Made by a program: the position numbers and the translations under genes | In this document: one piece after another, positions 8,852 through 17,815 of the stretch | Numbering within the stretch: the first letter of the stretch is position 1 | How the letters are laid out: every line of letters begins with the position of its first letter | Notes under the pieces: model-generated | Seen by the model: the letters and a program-made list of their open reading frames with translations, nothing else | Told to the model about the DNA's origin: nothing | Database searches by the model: none | NCBI GenBank assembly: GCA_024763015.1 | Contig: JANTGO010000004.1 | Span: forward strand, 1 to 35,047 | Length of the DNA stretch: 35,047 bases | Reading direction: 5' to 3' | Source: Flavobacteriaceae bacterium | GTDB taxonomy: Bacteria > Bacteroidota > Bacteroidia > Flavobacteriales > Flavobacteriaceae

Positions 8852-9274
8852 ATGAAAAAGATTCTCATCATAAACGGACCTAATTTAAATTTGTTGGGCA
8901 AGCGCGAACCGGAAATATACGGGAACGTCAGTTTTGAAGATTTTTTAATCGAGTTGCGTCAAAAATTTCCGAACATCGATATTTCTTATTATCAAACCAA
9001 TCACGAAGGCAATATCATAGACAAATTGCAAGAAGCAGCCGATAGCTTTGAAGCTGTTGTCTTAAACGCTGCGGCTTATACACATACTTCTATAGCCATC
9101 AGCGACACTTTAAAAATCCTGAAAATTCCCGTTGTAGAAGTTCACATCTCCGACATCAGTCAACGCGAAGAATATCGCAAATTTTCTTTTGTCTCCGACC
9201 ACGCTGCGCTAGTGATTATGGGCGAAGGACTGGCGGGTTATACCAAAGCTATTTCATATTTATCAAAGCTATAA
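8852..9274 (+). CDS. aroQ: 3-dehydroquinate dehydratase, type II
   Basis: Third step of the shikimate pathway, dehydrating 3-dehydroquinate to 3-dehydroshikimate. The 140-residue protein is standard size for the dodecameric type II enzyme. Motifs: IINGPNLNLLGKREPEIYG with the catalytic Tyr23, FYQTNHEG-type strand (SYYQTNHEGNIIDK), NAAAYTHTSIAI with Asn72, and VEVHISDISQREEYR with catalytic His98. It begins 18 bp after the flippase and ends 4 bp before the next gene, so it is probably cotranscribed with the glycan genes although it belongs to another pathway. Confidence 0.97.
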   Translation: MKKILIINGPNLNLLGKREPEIYGNVSFEDFLIELRQKFPNIDISYYQTNHEGNIIDKLQEAADSFEAVVLNAAAYTHTSIAISDTLKILKIPVVEVHISDISQREEYRKFSFVSDHAALVIMGEGLAGYTKAISYLSKL

Positions 9275-9278
9275 ATTT

Positions 9279-10007
9279 ATGTATAAAACACTATTGAGTT
9301 GGAGCACCGGTAAAGATGCGGCATACAGTTTATACCTAAGCATGCAACAAAACCAAAAACCGGATGCTTTGCTTACAACCGTCAACCAAGATTTTGAACG
9401 CGTTTCAATGCATGGAATCAAATTAAATTTGCTAGAACAACAAGCAGAAAGATTAGGATTACCCATTTTTACGATTTCGATGCACAAAGATGTCAGTATG
9501 GCAGATTACAACCAAATTATGTTTGAGAATTTGATACAATTAAAGGCAAAAGGTTTTGAACAAATCATTTTTGGCGACATATTTTTAGAAGATTTAAAGA
9601 TTTTTAGAGAAAAAGAATTATCAAAAATACCGCTAAAAGCCAACTTTCCGCTTTGGCAAAAAGACACCAGAATTTTGGCAAAAAAAATAATTGCCTCCGG
9701 CATAAAAGCCATTGTTGTCAGTGTCAATGCCAAATATCTTGATAAAAGTTTCGCGGGCAGAATTTACGATGAAAGTTTTCTAAACGACCTGCCGGACAAT
9801 GTCGATTGGTGTGGCGAGAATGGTGCGTTTCATACATTTGTTTTTGACAGCCCCGATTTTTCTTCCCCGATTGATTTTACCAAAGGAGAAATTGTCTTTA
9901 AAAGCTATAAAAGCTGTACAGAAGATGACGAAAATTCCTATAAAAAAGATTCTCAAGGAGCCACTTCAAAATGGGATACCGGATTTTGGTTTATCGATTT
10001 AAACTAG
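9279..10007 (+). CDS. COG2102/Dph6-like ATP pyrophosphatase
   Basis: A 242-residue adenine nucleotide alpha-hydrolase of the DUF71/COG2102 family. The N-terminal PP-loop is SWSTGKDAAYSL (residues 7-18) and the family also shows IFGDIFLEDLKIFRE and a conserved C-terminal block GENGAFHTFVFDSPDF. Archaeal and eukaryotic members (Dph6) amidate diphthine on elongation factor 2. Bacteria lack diphthamide, so the bacterial role must differ; published comparative genomics proposed cobamide salvage for some bacterial members. Nothing nearby in this window supports a B12 role. It starts 4 bp after aroQ and closes the plus-strand run; the convergent neighbour ends only 6 bp away. Confidence 0.85.
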   Translation: MYKTLLSWSTGKDAAYSLYLSMQQNQKPDALLTTVNQDFERVSMHGIKLNLLEQQAERLGLPIFTISMHKDVSMADYNQIMFENLIQLKAKGFEQIIFGDIFLEDLKIFREKELSKIPLKANFPLWQKDTRILAKKIIASGIKAIVVSVNAKYLDKSFAGRIYDESFLNDLPDNVDWCGENGAFHTFVFDSPDFSSPIDFTKGEIVFKSYKSCTEDDENSYKKDSQGATSKWDTGFWFIDLN

Positions 10008-10013
10008 TTATAA

Positions 10014-11156
10014 TCAAACCTCACAAAGAATTCTAGCCGCACGCAAGAGCGTATCCTCGTCTTTTGGAAATGCAAAACGCAATATTTGTTGGTTTCTTTT
10101 GTCGTGATAAAAAGAAGAAATCGGGATAGCTGCCACGCCTTTTTCCTTGGTCAACCAAACGGCAAAATCAAATTCTTTTTGGCTGGAAATAGCACTGTAA
10201 TCCAACAACTGAAAATATGTACCGTGAGACGGCAGCACTTTAAACCTGCTTTCTTGTAAAGCATCTACAAAAAAGTCACGCTTACTTTGGTAAAAACTAG
10301 GAATGTGTATATAATTCTCCGGGTCTTTCATATATTCAGCTAGCGCATATTGAATGGGTGTGTTAACGCTGAATACATTAAATTGATGTACTTTTCTAAA
10401 CTCCTTCATCAAATTCTCCGGCGCAACTACATAACCCGTTTTCCAACCGGTTGCATGAAAAGTTTTGCCAAAAGAATATACGGCAATCGTCCTAGCAAAC
10501 AAATCATCAAACAAGAGCGCAGATTGGTGTTGCAAACCATCAAATATTATGTGTTCATACACTTCATCACTAATCACTACAATGTCGGTGTTTTTGGTTA
10601 TTTCTGCCAATCGCAACATATCTTCACGATCAAAAACAAAACCACCCGGATTGTTAGGCGTGTTGAAAATCAACAATTTAGTGCGTTCATTAATAGCGTC
10701 TCGAACTTGATCCCAATCGATTTTAAAATCAGGAGCCGATAAGGAAATATAACTAGGAATACCACCGTTTAAGCGTACCGCAGGGTCATAAGAATCATAA
10801 GCAGGTTCAAAAATAATGGCTTCATCTCCGGTAGAAATAAAAGCTGTTATAGCCGTAAACAAAGCTTGGGTTGCCCCTGCTGTTATGGTGATTTGCGTAT
10901 CGGGATTGATATCTCTATCGAATAAGAATTTGATTTTTTGAGCAATGGCTTGTCGCAATTCCAACACGCCGGTCATGGGTGCATATTGATTTTTGTCTGC
11001 CAACATTTGTTGATTCACATCCTTGATTAATTCTCGTGAAACCTGAAAATTGGGAAAACCCTGTGATAAATTAATGGCATTATATTCATTTGCCAATCCG
11101 GACATAACTGCAAAAATAGATGTTTCGGCTTGGGGAAGTTTACTTGAAATATGCAT
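10014..11156 (-). CDS. Methionine aminotransferase-like PLP enzyme (YbdL/kynurenine aminotransferase group)
   Basis: Fold type I aminotransferase of 380 residues. Homologues of E. coli YbdL transaminate methionine, and others act on glutamine or kynurenine. Conserved blocks: NAINLSQGFPNF near the N-terminus, NQYAPMTGVLELRQAIA, ITAGATQALF, FEPAYDSYDPAV, NTPNNPGG, ISDEVYEHI and SFGKTFHATGWKTGY, with the PLP lysine at about residue 231. The ATG at 11156 gives the expected start (MHISSKLPQAETSIFAVMS); a TTG 36 bp upstream is possible but less likely. A related sulfur amino acid enzyme lies at 16522. Convergent with the COG2102 gene and divergent from the ABC-F gene. Confidence 0.88.
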   Translation of the reverse strand: MHISSKLPQAETSIFAVMSGLANEYNAINLSQGFPNFQVSRELIKDVNQQMLADKNQYAPMTGVLELRQAIAQKIKFLFDRDINPDTQITITAGATQALFTAITAFISTGDEAIIFEPAYDSYDPAVRLNGGIPSYISLSAPDFKIDWDQVRDAINERTKLLIFNTPNNPGGFVFDREDMLRLAEITKNTDIVVISDEVYEHIIFDGLQHQSALLFDDLFARTIAVYSFGKTFHATGWKTGYVVAPENLMKEFRKVHQFNVFSVNTPIQYALAEYMKDPENYIHIPSFYQSKRDFFVDALQESRFKVLPSHGTYFQLLDYSAISSQKEFDFAVWLTKEKGVAAIPISSFYHDKRNQQILRFAFPKDEDTLLRAARILCEV

Positions 11157-11206
11157 ATAAAAAATTTTTTTTGAGTGGCTAAATATACGCAAAAATGCTT
11201 ATTTGT

Positions 11207-11236
11207 CAAATATGAATTAGCCCGTAATTTTCCAAA
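11207..11236 (-). promoter_or_regulatory. Possible promoter of the aminotransferase gene
   Basis: On the minus strand TTTG (11233-11236) precedes CATATTTG (11207-11214) by 18 bp. The -7 differs at one base from TAnnTTTG and the spacer is one base short of the usual range. It is 51 bp upstream of the ATG. Confidence 0.35.
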
Positions 11237-11274
11237 AAAATACTTGTATCTTGCAGGCCAAATCATCATTTATA

Positions 11275-13131
11275 ATGAATTATATTTCCGTCCAAAATAT
11301 CAGCAAGTCTTTTGGTGACCGCCAGTTGTTTTCAGACATTTCTTTTGGGATTAATCAGTTTCAAAAAATTGCCTTTATTGCCAAAAATGGCAGTGGCAAA
11401 ACCACACTTCTAAATATTATTGCCGGAAAAGAACCAATGGATTCCGGTAAAGTGGTGATGCGCAAAGGATTAAAAGTCGTTTATGTAGAACAAAAAGACC
11501 GTTTAAATCCTGAATACACCATCGAACAAGCCGTGTTTAACTCTGACAATCCCCTACTAAAAATAGTAGAATCTTATGAACATGCGCTGAAAAACATGGA
11601 TGATACGGACGCCTATCAAAAAGCCTTTAATGCTATGGAACAACATCAAGCTTGGGATTTTGATACGCAATACAAACAAATTCTCTCCAAACTAAAATTT
11701 GAGAATCATAGCTTGCAGATAAAAAACCTGTCAGGTGGGCAAAAAAAACGTCTTTCGCTTGCTATCTCGCTCATTCACAAACCCGACGTATTGATATTGG
11801 ACGAACCCACCAATCACCTTGATTTGGAGATGATTGAATGGTTGGAAAAATATTTTGCCAAAGAAAAAATGACCTTATTTATGGTTACCCATGACCGGTA
11901 TTTCTTGGAACGTGTCTGCAATGAAATTATGGAATTGGATCAAGGAAAAATTTATAGATACAAGGGAAATTATTCCAATTTTTTGCAAAAAAAAGAAGCA
12001 AGACTGGCTGTTGAAAAACAAACGCTGAGCAAGACAAAATCTTTGTTTAAAAAAGAGTTGGAATGGATGCGCAGGCAACCCAAAGCCCGAACGACCAAAT
12101 CAAAATCACGCATTGATGATTTTCAAATAATCAAAGAAAAAGCAACTCAAAGACGAAACAACCACCAAGTACAGTTGGAGATTAGTATGGAACGTATGGG
12201 CAAAAAGATTTTGGAGATAGAAAACGTATCAAAATCATTTGGCTCGCTTAAAATTTTAGACCAATTCAATTATGTTTTTAAGCGTGGTGAACGAATCGGC
12301 ATTATTGGAAAAAACGGCACCGGAAAATCGACTTTCTTAAATATTATTAGCCAACAGTTAGACATTGATTCAGGGGCAATTTCGGTAGGCGAAACCATAA
12401 AATTCGGTTATTACAAACAGAGTGGTATTCATGTCAAAGAAGGACAAAAAGTCATTGAAGTCATTCAAGAATACGGCGACTATATTCCCTTGCAAAACGG
12501 CGGTCAAATATCTGCCGGCGCTTTGTTGGAACGCTTTTTATTCGACAGAAAAAAACAATACGATTTTGTTGAAAAACTATCCGGCGGCGAACTAAAAAGA
12601 TTGTTTTTGTGTACCGTTTTGATTCAAAATCCTAACTTTTTAATTTTAGATGAACCTACAAACGACTTAGATATCGTGACTCTAAATATTCTAGAAAATT
12701 TCTTGCTCGATTTTCCCGGAAACCTAATTGTGGTATCACATGACCGCTATTTTATGGATAAAATTGTAGACCACTTGTTTGTTTTTAGAGGCAACGGACT
12801 TATTGAGGATTTTCCCGGAAACTATTCGGACTATCGCACGTATGAAGATTCAAAGGAAAAAGAAAATGTTGAAAAAATCAAAAAAGATAGTCCTAGAAAA
12901 AAAAACAAACCTGCAAAACTCAATTTTAACCAGCAAAGAGAGTTTGACAAACTTGAAAAAGACATCGAAAATCTAAGAGACAGAAAGCAACAAATTGAGA
13001 CTCTTTTTAACCAAGAAAGTTTGGATATGGAAGAAATCGACCAACTTTCTAACGAGCTAAAAGAAATTATCAACCAATTGGATATCAAAGAAGAACGCTG
13101 GTTGGAATTGTCTATGATTTTGGAAGAATGA
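11275..13131 (+). CDS. ABC-F family ATPase (Uup-like)
   Basis: A soluble 618-residue protein with two ABC ATPase domains and no membrane segments, the ABC-F layout. Domain one has Walker A AKNGSGKTT (about 36-44), signature LSGGQKKRLSLA and Walker B VLILDEPTNHLD. Domain two has GKNGTGKST, LSGGELKRLFLC and FLILDEPTNDLD. The linker between them is charged and contains RRQPKARTTKSKSRIDDF. A C-terminal coiled coil of about 70 residues (LNFNQQREFDKLEKDIENLRD onward) matches Uup, which acts on ribosomes and branched DNA intermediates. Such proteins resolve stalled ribosomes; some others in the class confer antibiotic resistance, but the C-terminal coiled coil favours a housekeeping Uup type. The ATG at 11275 is preferred to a TTG at 11251. 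Confidence 0.93.
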   Translation: MNYISVQNISKSFGDRQLFSDISFGINQFQKIAFIAKNGSGKTTLLNIIAGKEPMDSGKVVMRKGLKVVYVEQKDRLNPEYTIEQAVFNSDNPLLKIVESYEHALKNMDDTDAYQKAFNAMEQHQAWDFDTQYKQILSKLKFENHSLQIKNLSGGQKKRLSLAISLIHKPDVLILDEPTNHLDLEMIEWLEKYFAKEKMTLFMVTHDRYFLERVCNEIMELDQGKIYRYKGNYSNFLQKKEARLAVEKQTLSKTKSLFKKELEWMRRQPKARTTKSKSRIDDFQIIKEKATQRRNNHQVQLEISMERMGKKILEIENVSKSFGSLKILDQFNYVFKRGERIGIIGKNGTGKSTFLNIISQQLDIDSGAISVGETIKFGYYKQSGIHVKEGQKVIEVIQEYGDYIPLQNGGQISAGALLERFLFDRKKQYDFVEKLSGGELKRLFLCTVLIQNPNFLILDEPTNDLDIVTLNILENFLLDFPGNLIVVSHDRYFMDKIVDHLFVFRGNGLIEDFPGNYSDYRTYEDSKEKENVEKIKKDSPRKKNKPAKLNFNQQREFDKLEKDIENLRDRKQQIETLFNQESLDMEEIDQLSNELKEIINQLDIKEERWLELSMILEE

Positions 13132-13249
13132 TAAAGGCAAAACTTTGCAAAATTAAACAAGACTGAGTTTTAATTATTTTTTCTAATAGAATTTCTTCTT
13201 GCTAACTTCCTGTTAACCTATAAACATTTTTAATCACTATTTCTACAAA

Positions 13250-13723
13250 TTAAAAAGTATATCGAATAGAAAAAGCACCTTCATCACCATAAAAATGTGA
13301 ATAGCCAATGAGGTTAAAACTCGGTTTCCAGTCCAAAGAAATAGCAATAGGAATACTTGGGATGGCGTATTCAATGCCCAAAATACCATCGGGACCAATC
13401 ACCATATAAGACGTGCTTTCGCCCCAACCGACATATTTGTCATCATAAAAACCTATATGCGCCCCAAAACCGTAATACCAGCTAATGCCTTCAACATCGG
13501 TTATCTCATTTTGAAACTCCAATAAACCAACGACTTCAAAACCGCGCCATCTGGAATCTACGATTGCTTCAAGCGCTTTATTGTCATCGATAAAATGCTT
13601 AAAAGTAATGCCACTGTGAAATCCGCCTCGCAAGCCAATCGCATTTTCATAAGCCTGTGCATTTGCAGAGAAATAGCCTAAAAATAAGGCGAAAAATAAG
13701 TAAATCGTGCTTTTGTTTGTCAT
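13250..13723 (-). CDS. Small outer-membrane beta-barrel-like protein
   Basis: A 157-residue exported protein of unknown function. It begins with a signal peptide (about residues 1-22, cleavage after ANA or AQA). The mature part is a series of short alternating strands with many Gly, Tyr and Trp, such as IGLRGGFHSGITFKHF and WYYGFGAHIGFY, and ends in IRYTF. A terminal aromatic after alternating residues is the usual outer-membrane assembly signal. Pattern and size suit a small eight-stranded barrel. It stands alone, convergent with the ABC-F gene and divergent from hisS. No specific family name is recognised. Confidence 0.75.
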   Translation of the reverse strand: MTNKSTIYLFFALFLGYFSANAQAYENAIGLRGGFHSGITFKHFIDDNKALEAIVDSRWRGFEVVGLLEFQNEITDVEGISWYYGFGAHIGFYDDKYVGWGESTSYMVIGPDGILGIEYAIPSIPIAISLDWKPSFNLIGYSHFYGDEGAFSIRYTF

Positions 13724-13815
13724 ATTGCTTTTATTATTTATTTTACTTAAAAAGATTAAGTTTTTTAATTAAAAACGAAAATACATAAAAATTATTATTA
13801 ATGATAAAAAAGTTT

Positions 13816-13823
13816 GATATTTG
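13816..13823 (+). promoter_or_regulatory. Possible -7 element of hisS
   Basis: GATATTTG differs from TAnnTTTG at one base and lies 23 bp before the hisS ATG. No -33 TTG is seen at 19-21 bp upstream, so support is weak. Confidence 0.3.
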
Positions 13824-13846
13824 CAAAGATTAGAAATAACAATACA

Positions 13847-15211
13847 ATGGCACAAAAACCAGGCATTCCAAAAGGAACCAGAGACTTTAACAGCGAGCAA
13901 ATTGCCAAACGCAATTACATCATCCAACACATCAAAAGAAATTTTGAAAATTATGGTTTTCAACCGATTGAAACCCCATCTTTTGAGAATTATCAAACTT
14001 TAATGGGAAAATATGGCGAAGAAGGCGACCGCTTAATTTTTAAAATTCTCAATTCGGGTGATTATTTAAGAAAAGTAGATGCGGCATTATACGAGGAAAA
14101 AGACAGCAAAAAAATCACGCCGAAAATATCCGAAAAAGCGCTTCGATATGATTTAACCGTGCCTTTTGCCCGTTATGTTGTGCAGCACCAAAACGAACTG
14201 AGTTTTCCTTTTAAACGTTATCAAATTCAGCCGGTTTGGCGTGCCGATCGCCCTCAAAAAGGACGTTTTCGCGAGTTTTACCAATGCGATGCCGATGTAG
14301 TGGGTAGCCAATCGCTATGGCAAGATGTATCTTTTACATTATTATATGATCAGGTTTTTACCGATTTGGAAATACCGGTTCATATCAAAATAAACAACCG
14401 AAAAATTCTTTCAGGTCTGGCTGAATTGCTTGAAGAAAAAGATAAATTTACCGAGTTTATCGTTGCCTTGGACAAACTGGACAAAATCGGCAAAGAAGGC
14501 GTCGTGTCAGAAATGCTTGCTAAAAATATTTCTGAAAAATCCATTCAAAATATTTCGCCCATTTTTGAATCAAAAGGCAGCAACGAAGAAAAAATTGCTT
14601 TATTAAAAAATTTATTACAAAACTCTAAGGAAGGACAAAAAGGTATAGAAGAATTGAAATTCGTCTTGCAACAAACCAACAAAATCGGCTTGCAATCCGC
14701 CCAGATCGAATTTGATATTACCTTGGCGCGCGGGCTTAACTATTACACCGGCTCCATCTACGAAGTCGTTGCCGATAATGTGGCAATGGGCTCTATTGGC
14801 GGTGGTGGTCGTTATGATGATTTAACCGGCATTTTCGGATTAAAAAACATGAGCGGTATCGGCATTTCTTTTGGCTTGGATCGTATTTACCTGGTGATGG
14901 AAAGCTTGGATTTGTTTAAAGATATTACATTGGCTAAACCCGACATACTCTTTGTAAACTTTGGTGGAGGCGAAGCAATGTACAGCTTACAAGCCATTCA
15001 GAAACTGCGTAAAAATAATATTAAAGCCGAGTTGTTTCCGGACGCATCCAAACTAAAAAAACAAATGAATTATGCCAACAAACGACAAATAGCATACGTT
15101 GCAATGGCGGGCTCACAAGAAATGACAGAAAATGTTTTTAGTATTAAAAATATGCAAAACGGTGAGCAACAAAAATTATCGGTTGATGAAATAATTGAAT
15201 TGTTACACTAA
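13847..15211 (+). CDS. hisS: Histidyl-tRNA synthetase
   Basis: Charges tRNA-His. The 454-residue class II synthetase shows the N-terminal PKGTRDFNSEQ (motif 1 region), motif 2 around VWRADRPQKGRFREFYQCD, the histidine-binding LARGLNYYTGSIYE, GGGRYDDLTG, and motif 3 with GIGISFGLDRIY. The last 95 residues form the anticodon-binding domain (DILFVNFGG onward). Length is usual for the family. The ATG at 13847 starts MAQKPGIPKGTRDF, which fits other Bacteroidota enzymes; the open frame extends 33 bp further upstream without a better start. Convergent with the Nramp-like gene 28 bp away. Confidence 0.97.
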   Translation: MAQKPGIPKGTRDFNSEQIAKRNYIIQHIKRNFENYGFQPIETPSFENYQTLMGKYGEEGDRLIFKILNSGDYLRKVDAALYEEKDSKKITPKISEKALRYDLTVPFARYVVQHQNELSFPFKRYQIQPVWRADRPQKGRFREFYQCDADVVGSQSLWQDVSFTLLYDQVFTDLEIPVHIKINNRKILSGLAELLEEKDKFTEFIVALDKLDKIGKEGVVSEMLAKNISEKSIQNISPIFESKGSNEEKIALLKNLLQNSKEGQKGIEELKFVLQQTNKIGLQSAQIEFDITLARGLNYYTGSIYEVVADNVAMGSIGGGGRYDDLTGIFGLKNMSGIGISFGLDRIYLVMESLDLFKDITLAKPDILFVNFGGGEAMYSLQAIQKLRKNNIKAELFPDASKLKKQMNYANKRQIAYVAMAGSQEMTENVFSIKNMQNGEQQKLSVDEIIELLH

Positions 15212-15239
15212 AAATTTTATCTCCAATAACTGATTTTTT

Positions 15240-16496
15240 TTATAGCAAACTGCCATATTTCCAAATCAGGTAGCTGATTGAAAAAATGCTTAGAAACAAG
15301 ATACCTAATTGTGCATAAATTCGTAAATATTTTCCCGGGCGAAAGGATTCGGGAATATGACTGTCTGTAACCGCCTTATAGTTTAAAAACGCCAAAACCG
15401 GAGCAGTGATAAATGACAAAGTCGTTGCCAAATCAACCATAAATTTCATACTGGACGAAAAAGCATAAATCAGTAATAAAGCACCGGAAATTACAATCAT
15501 CAGCCAAAACCAAACCAATTTATTTCCATATCCTTTGGTGGAAGGCAACAAATATTCCGTCGTAGGTTTTAGTACTTTTGAATAAGCATCCAAACAAGTC
15601 AGAGTGGTACTAAACATGGTTGTAAAAGCTGCAATTGCAATGATTATGTAAGCCCACTGTCCTATGCTCAAGGTGTATAAATGCATCAATTGTCCGGCAA
15701 ACACGCCTCCTTTGGCCGAGAAATGTTCACCACTCCCATACATCAGCAATGCACCCAAACTCAAAAATCCCAAAGCCAAAAAAGCCGTTCCGATATATCC
15801 AATTTTAAAATCTAACAAGGCCTCTTTTAAAGTAGGACGATACTCGGTTTCCTTTTGTTTCTCGACCGACCAATACGAATGCCAAACCGATACATCAATG
15901 GGTGCCGGCATCCAACCGACTAAAGCGATTAAAAATGCCAAGTCAACAGCACTTCCCCAGTCAAATATTTTGGCGGTATCCAAATGCTCGGTAACCGGAT
16001 TCATAAAGGCGCTCAAAACAGCAATAATGGTAGAAATCGTGAGCAAAATGATGATAAATTTCATCAATTTATCCAAGACAGCAAATTTACCTACAACCAA
16101 TAAAATCAAAGTTCCCAACAATAAAATCAAGCTAATGCTTGTAACACCCAAACTTAGATCCATGATGTTTTTTAACAATCCTGCCGTTACCACCGTAACA
16201 GCTGCTTGGATGGTAAACATGGTTGCAAAGGTAAAAAAGGCATATAAACCTACTGCCCACTTGCCTATTCGATTATACCCGTCAATTAAGCTTTTACCGG
16301 TTGCTGCTGCATACCTCGGTGCGAATTCAAAAAAAGGATATTTAATAAAATTTGCCAATATGACAACCCAGACCAGATAAAATCCATAATTGGCACCTGC
16401 TCTAGTAGATTGCACCAAATGCGATACACCAACCGCAGCACCCGCCCATAAAAGTCCGGGTCCCAAGGATTTGATAAAATTTTTGTTTAATTTCAT
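15240..16496 (-). CDS. Nramp-related divalent metal transporter lacking the DPGN motif
   Basis: A 418-residue inner-membrane protein with about 11 hydrophobic helices and the general Nramp/SLC11 plan. The N-terminus KSLGPGLLWAGAAVGVSHLV aligns with the first helix of Nramp proteins, but the metal-binding Asp-Pro-Gly-Asn of that helix is replaced by a stretch reading GVSHLVQSTRAGANYGF. In helix 6 the usual MPHN-type region reads GWMPAPIDVSVW. The gene therefore belongs to a divergent clade annotated as Nramp family whose substrate is uncertain; manganese or iron transport should not be assumed. It lies 25 bp downstream of the gamma-lyase family gene in the same direction, so the two may share a transcript. 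Confidence 0.82.
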   Translation of the reverse strand: MKLNKNFIKSLGPGLLWAGAAVGVSHLVQSTRAGANYGFYLVWVVILANFIKYPFFEFAPRYAAATGKSLIDGYNRIGKWAVGLYAFFTFATMFTIQAAVTVVTAGLLKNIMDLSLGVTSISLILLLGTLILLVVGKFAVLDKLMKFIIILLTISTIIAVLSAFMNPVTEHLDTAKIFDWGSAVDLAFLIALVGWMPAPIDVSVWHSYWSVEKQKETEYRPTLKEALLDFKIGYIGTAFLALGFLSLGALLMYGSGEHFSAKGGVFAGQLMHLYTLSIGQWAYIIIAIAAFTTMFSTTLTCLDAYSKVLKPTTEYLLPSTKGYGNKLVWFWLMIVISGALLLIYAFSSSMKFMVDLATTLSFITAPVLAFLNYKAVTDSHIPESFRPGKYLRIYAQLGILFLSIFSISYLIWKYGSLL

Positions 16497-16521
16497 ATGT
16501 TTATTTTTAATAAAATAACAA

Positions 16522-17703
16522 CTAAATCATTTTTAATGCGTTATCTAAGTCTTCTATGATATCTTCCACATTTTCAATTCCTACGGAAAAACGAACCAAT
16601 TCATCAGAAATCCCGGCTGATTCTCTCGCCTCTTTACGCAAAGAAGCATGTGTCATGGAAGCCGGATGTTGTATCAAAGATTCAACGCCGCCCAACGAAA
16701 CCGCTAATAAAGCCAAATGTACATTATCCATCAATGTTTTTCCTGCTTTAAGACCGCCTTTTACACCAAAACTGATCATGGTTCCCGGTGCTTTCATCTG
16801 TTTTTTTGCCAATTCGTATTGCGGATGTGACTTTAAGCCCGGATAGGCAACCCAAGCAATTTTGGGATGATTTTCTAAAAATTCAGCTACTTTTATAGCA
16901 TTCTCTACTGCACGTTCAACACGGATAGAAAGGGTTTTGACACCGCGTATTACCATATAAGCTTGGTGCGGATCCATATTAGCACCAAAATAAGTCATCG
17001 TTTTTCTAAGTCTGGCATAAATTTCGGGGTCTTTGGCAATCAAAGCGCCACCAACAATATCAGCATGACCGTTGATAAATTTAGTCAAAGAATGCAAGAC
17101 AATATCGGCACCCAAGTCCAAGGGTTTTTGTAGATAAGGACTCGAAAACGTATTGTCAACAGCCAATAAAACACCATGCTTGTGTGCAATTTCGCTAGCT
17201 TTCTTTAAATCGGTTAAAGAAATGGTCGGATTGGTAGGTGTCTCTACATATAATAATTTAGTATTGGGACGAATGGCTTTTTCAATTTCATCAAGATTTG
17301 ACGTATCTATAAAAGTAGATGCTACCCCAAAATCTTTAAAAAATGTTTCCATCAAACTTCTGGAAGGCCCGTAAATTGCCGCCGAACTCACTATATGATC
17401 ACCTGATTTTAGCATAGCTGCATACAAGGTACTCACGGCACCCATCCCCGAAGCGAATACCACGGCACCAAATCCATTTTCCAAATCGGCTAACTTATGC
17501 TCTAATGCGTCAATGGTCGGATTGGCAATTCTGGTATAAATATATCCCTTCTCCTTGCCGTCAAATAAAGCAGCGCCATGGTTTGCACTTTTAAAAGCAA
17601 ATGTTGAAGTTTGATAAATCGGTGTTACGGCTGCGCCAAATTGATTTTCAAAATCGCCCGAATGTATCAGTTTGGTATCAAAACCTTTATTTTTTGTATC
17701 CAT
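16522..17703 (-). CDS. Cys/Met metabolism PLP enzyme, methionine gamma-lyase-like
   Basis: A 393-residue fold type I PLP enzyme of the trans-sulfuration family. Visible family blocks: GFDTKLIHSGD, TPIYQTSTF, ASGMGAVSTLYAAMLKSGDH, ETPTNPTISLTDL, DNTFSSPYLQKPLDLGADIV, HSLTKFINGHADIVGG with the PLP lysine, and the C-terminal SLGGVESLIQHPASMTHASL. The overall sequence is closest to methionine gamma-lyase. However, the cysteine that follows YG in the classical enzyme (Cys116 in Pseudomonas) is replaced here: the segment reads IYGPSRSLMETFF. Cystathionine gamma-lyase or O-acetylhomoserine sulfhydrylase activity is therefore possible. The ATG at 17703 is preceded by an exact TAnnTTTG. Confidence 0.87.
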   Translation of the reverse strand: MDTKNKGFDTKLIHSGDFENQFGAAVTPIYQTSTFAFKSANHGAALFDGKEKGYIYTRIANPTIDALEHKLADLENGFGAVVFASGMGAVSTLYAAMLKSGDHIVSSAAIYGPSRSLMETFFKDFGVASTFIDTSNLDEIEKAIRPNTKLLYVETPTNPTISLTDLKKASEIAHKHGVLLAVDNTFSSPYLQKPLDLGADIVLHSLTKFINGHADIVGGALIAKDPEIYARLRKTMTYFGANMDPHQAYMVIRGVKTLSIRVERAVENAIKVAEFLENHPKIAWVAYPGLKSHPQYELAKKQMKAPGTMISFGVKGGLKAGKTLMDNVHLALLAVSLGGVESLIQHPASMTHASLRKEARESAGISDELVRFSVGIENVEDIIEDLDNALKMI

Positions 17704-17729
17704 TATACTTTATTTTAAGTTGATTAAAA

Positions 17730-17737
17730 CAAATATA
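17730..17737 (-). promoter_or_regulatory. Putative -7 element of the gamma-lyase gene
   Basis: Minus-strand TATATTTG matches TAnnTTTG exactly, 26 bp before the ATG at 17703. A TTTG at 17755-17758 lies 17 bp upstream, shorter than the usual spacer. Confidence 0.4.
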
Positions 17738-17815
17738 AGAATTAATAACGGATGCAAATATGCTTTTTATCAAGAAAGCATAGGGAAAATTTTAAACTTA
17801 AAATAAACGAATAGA

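Noticed and set aside
15664-16380. Open frame of 238 codons on the plus strand opposite the Nramp-like gene
   Set aside because: Antisense to a clear membrane protein, no recognisable motif and no promoter.
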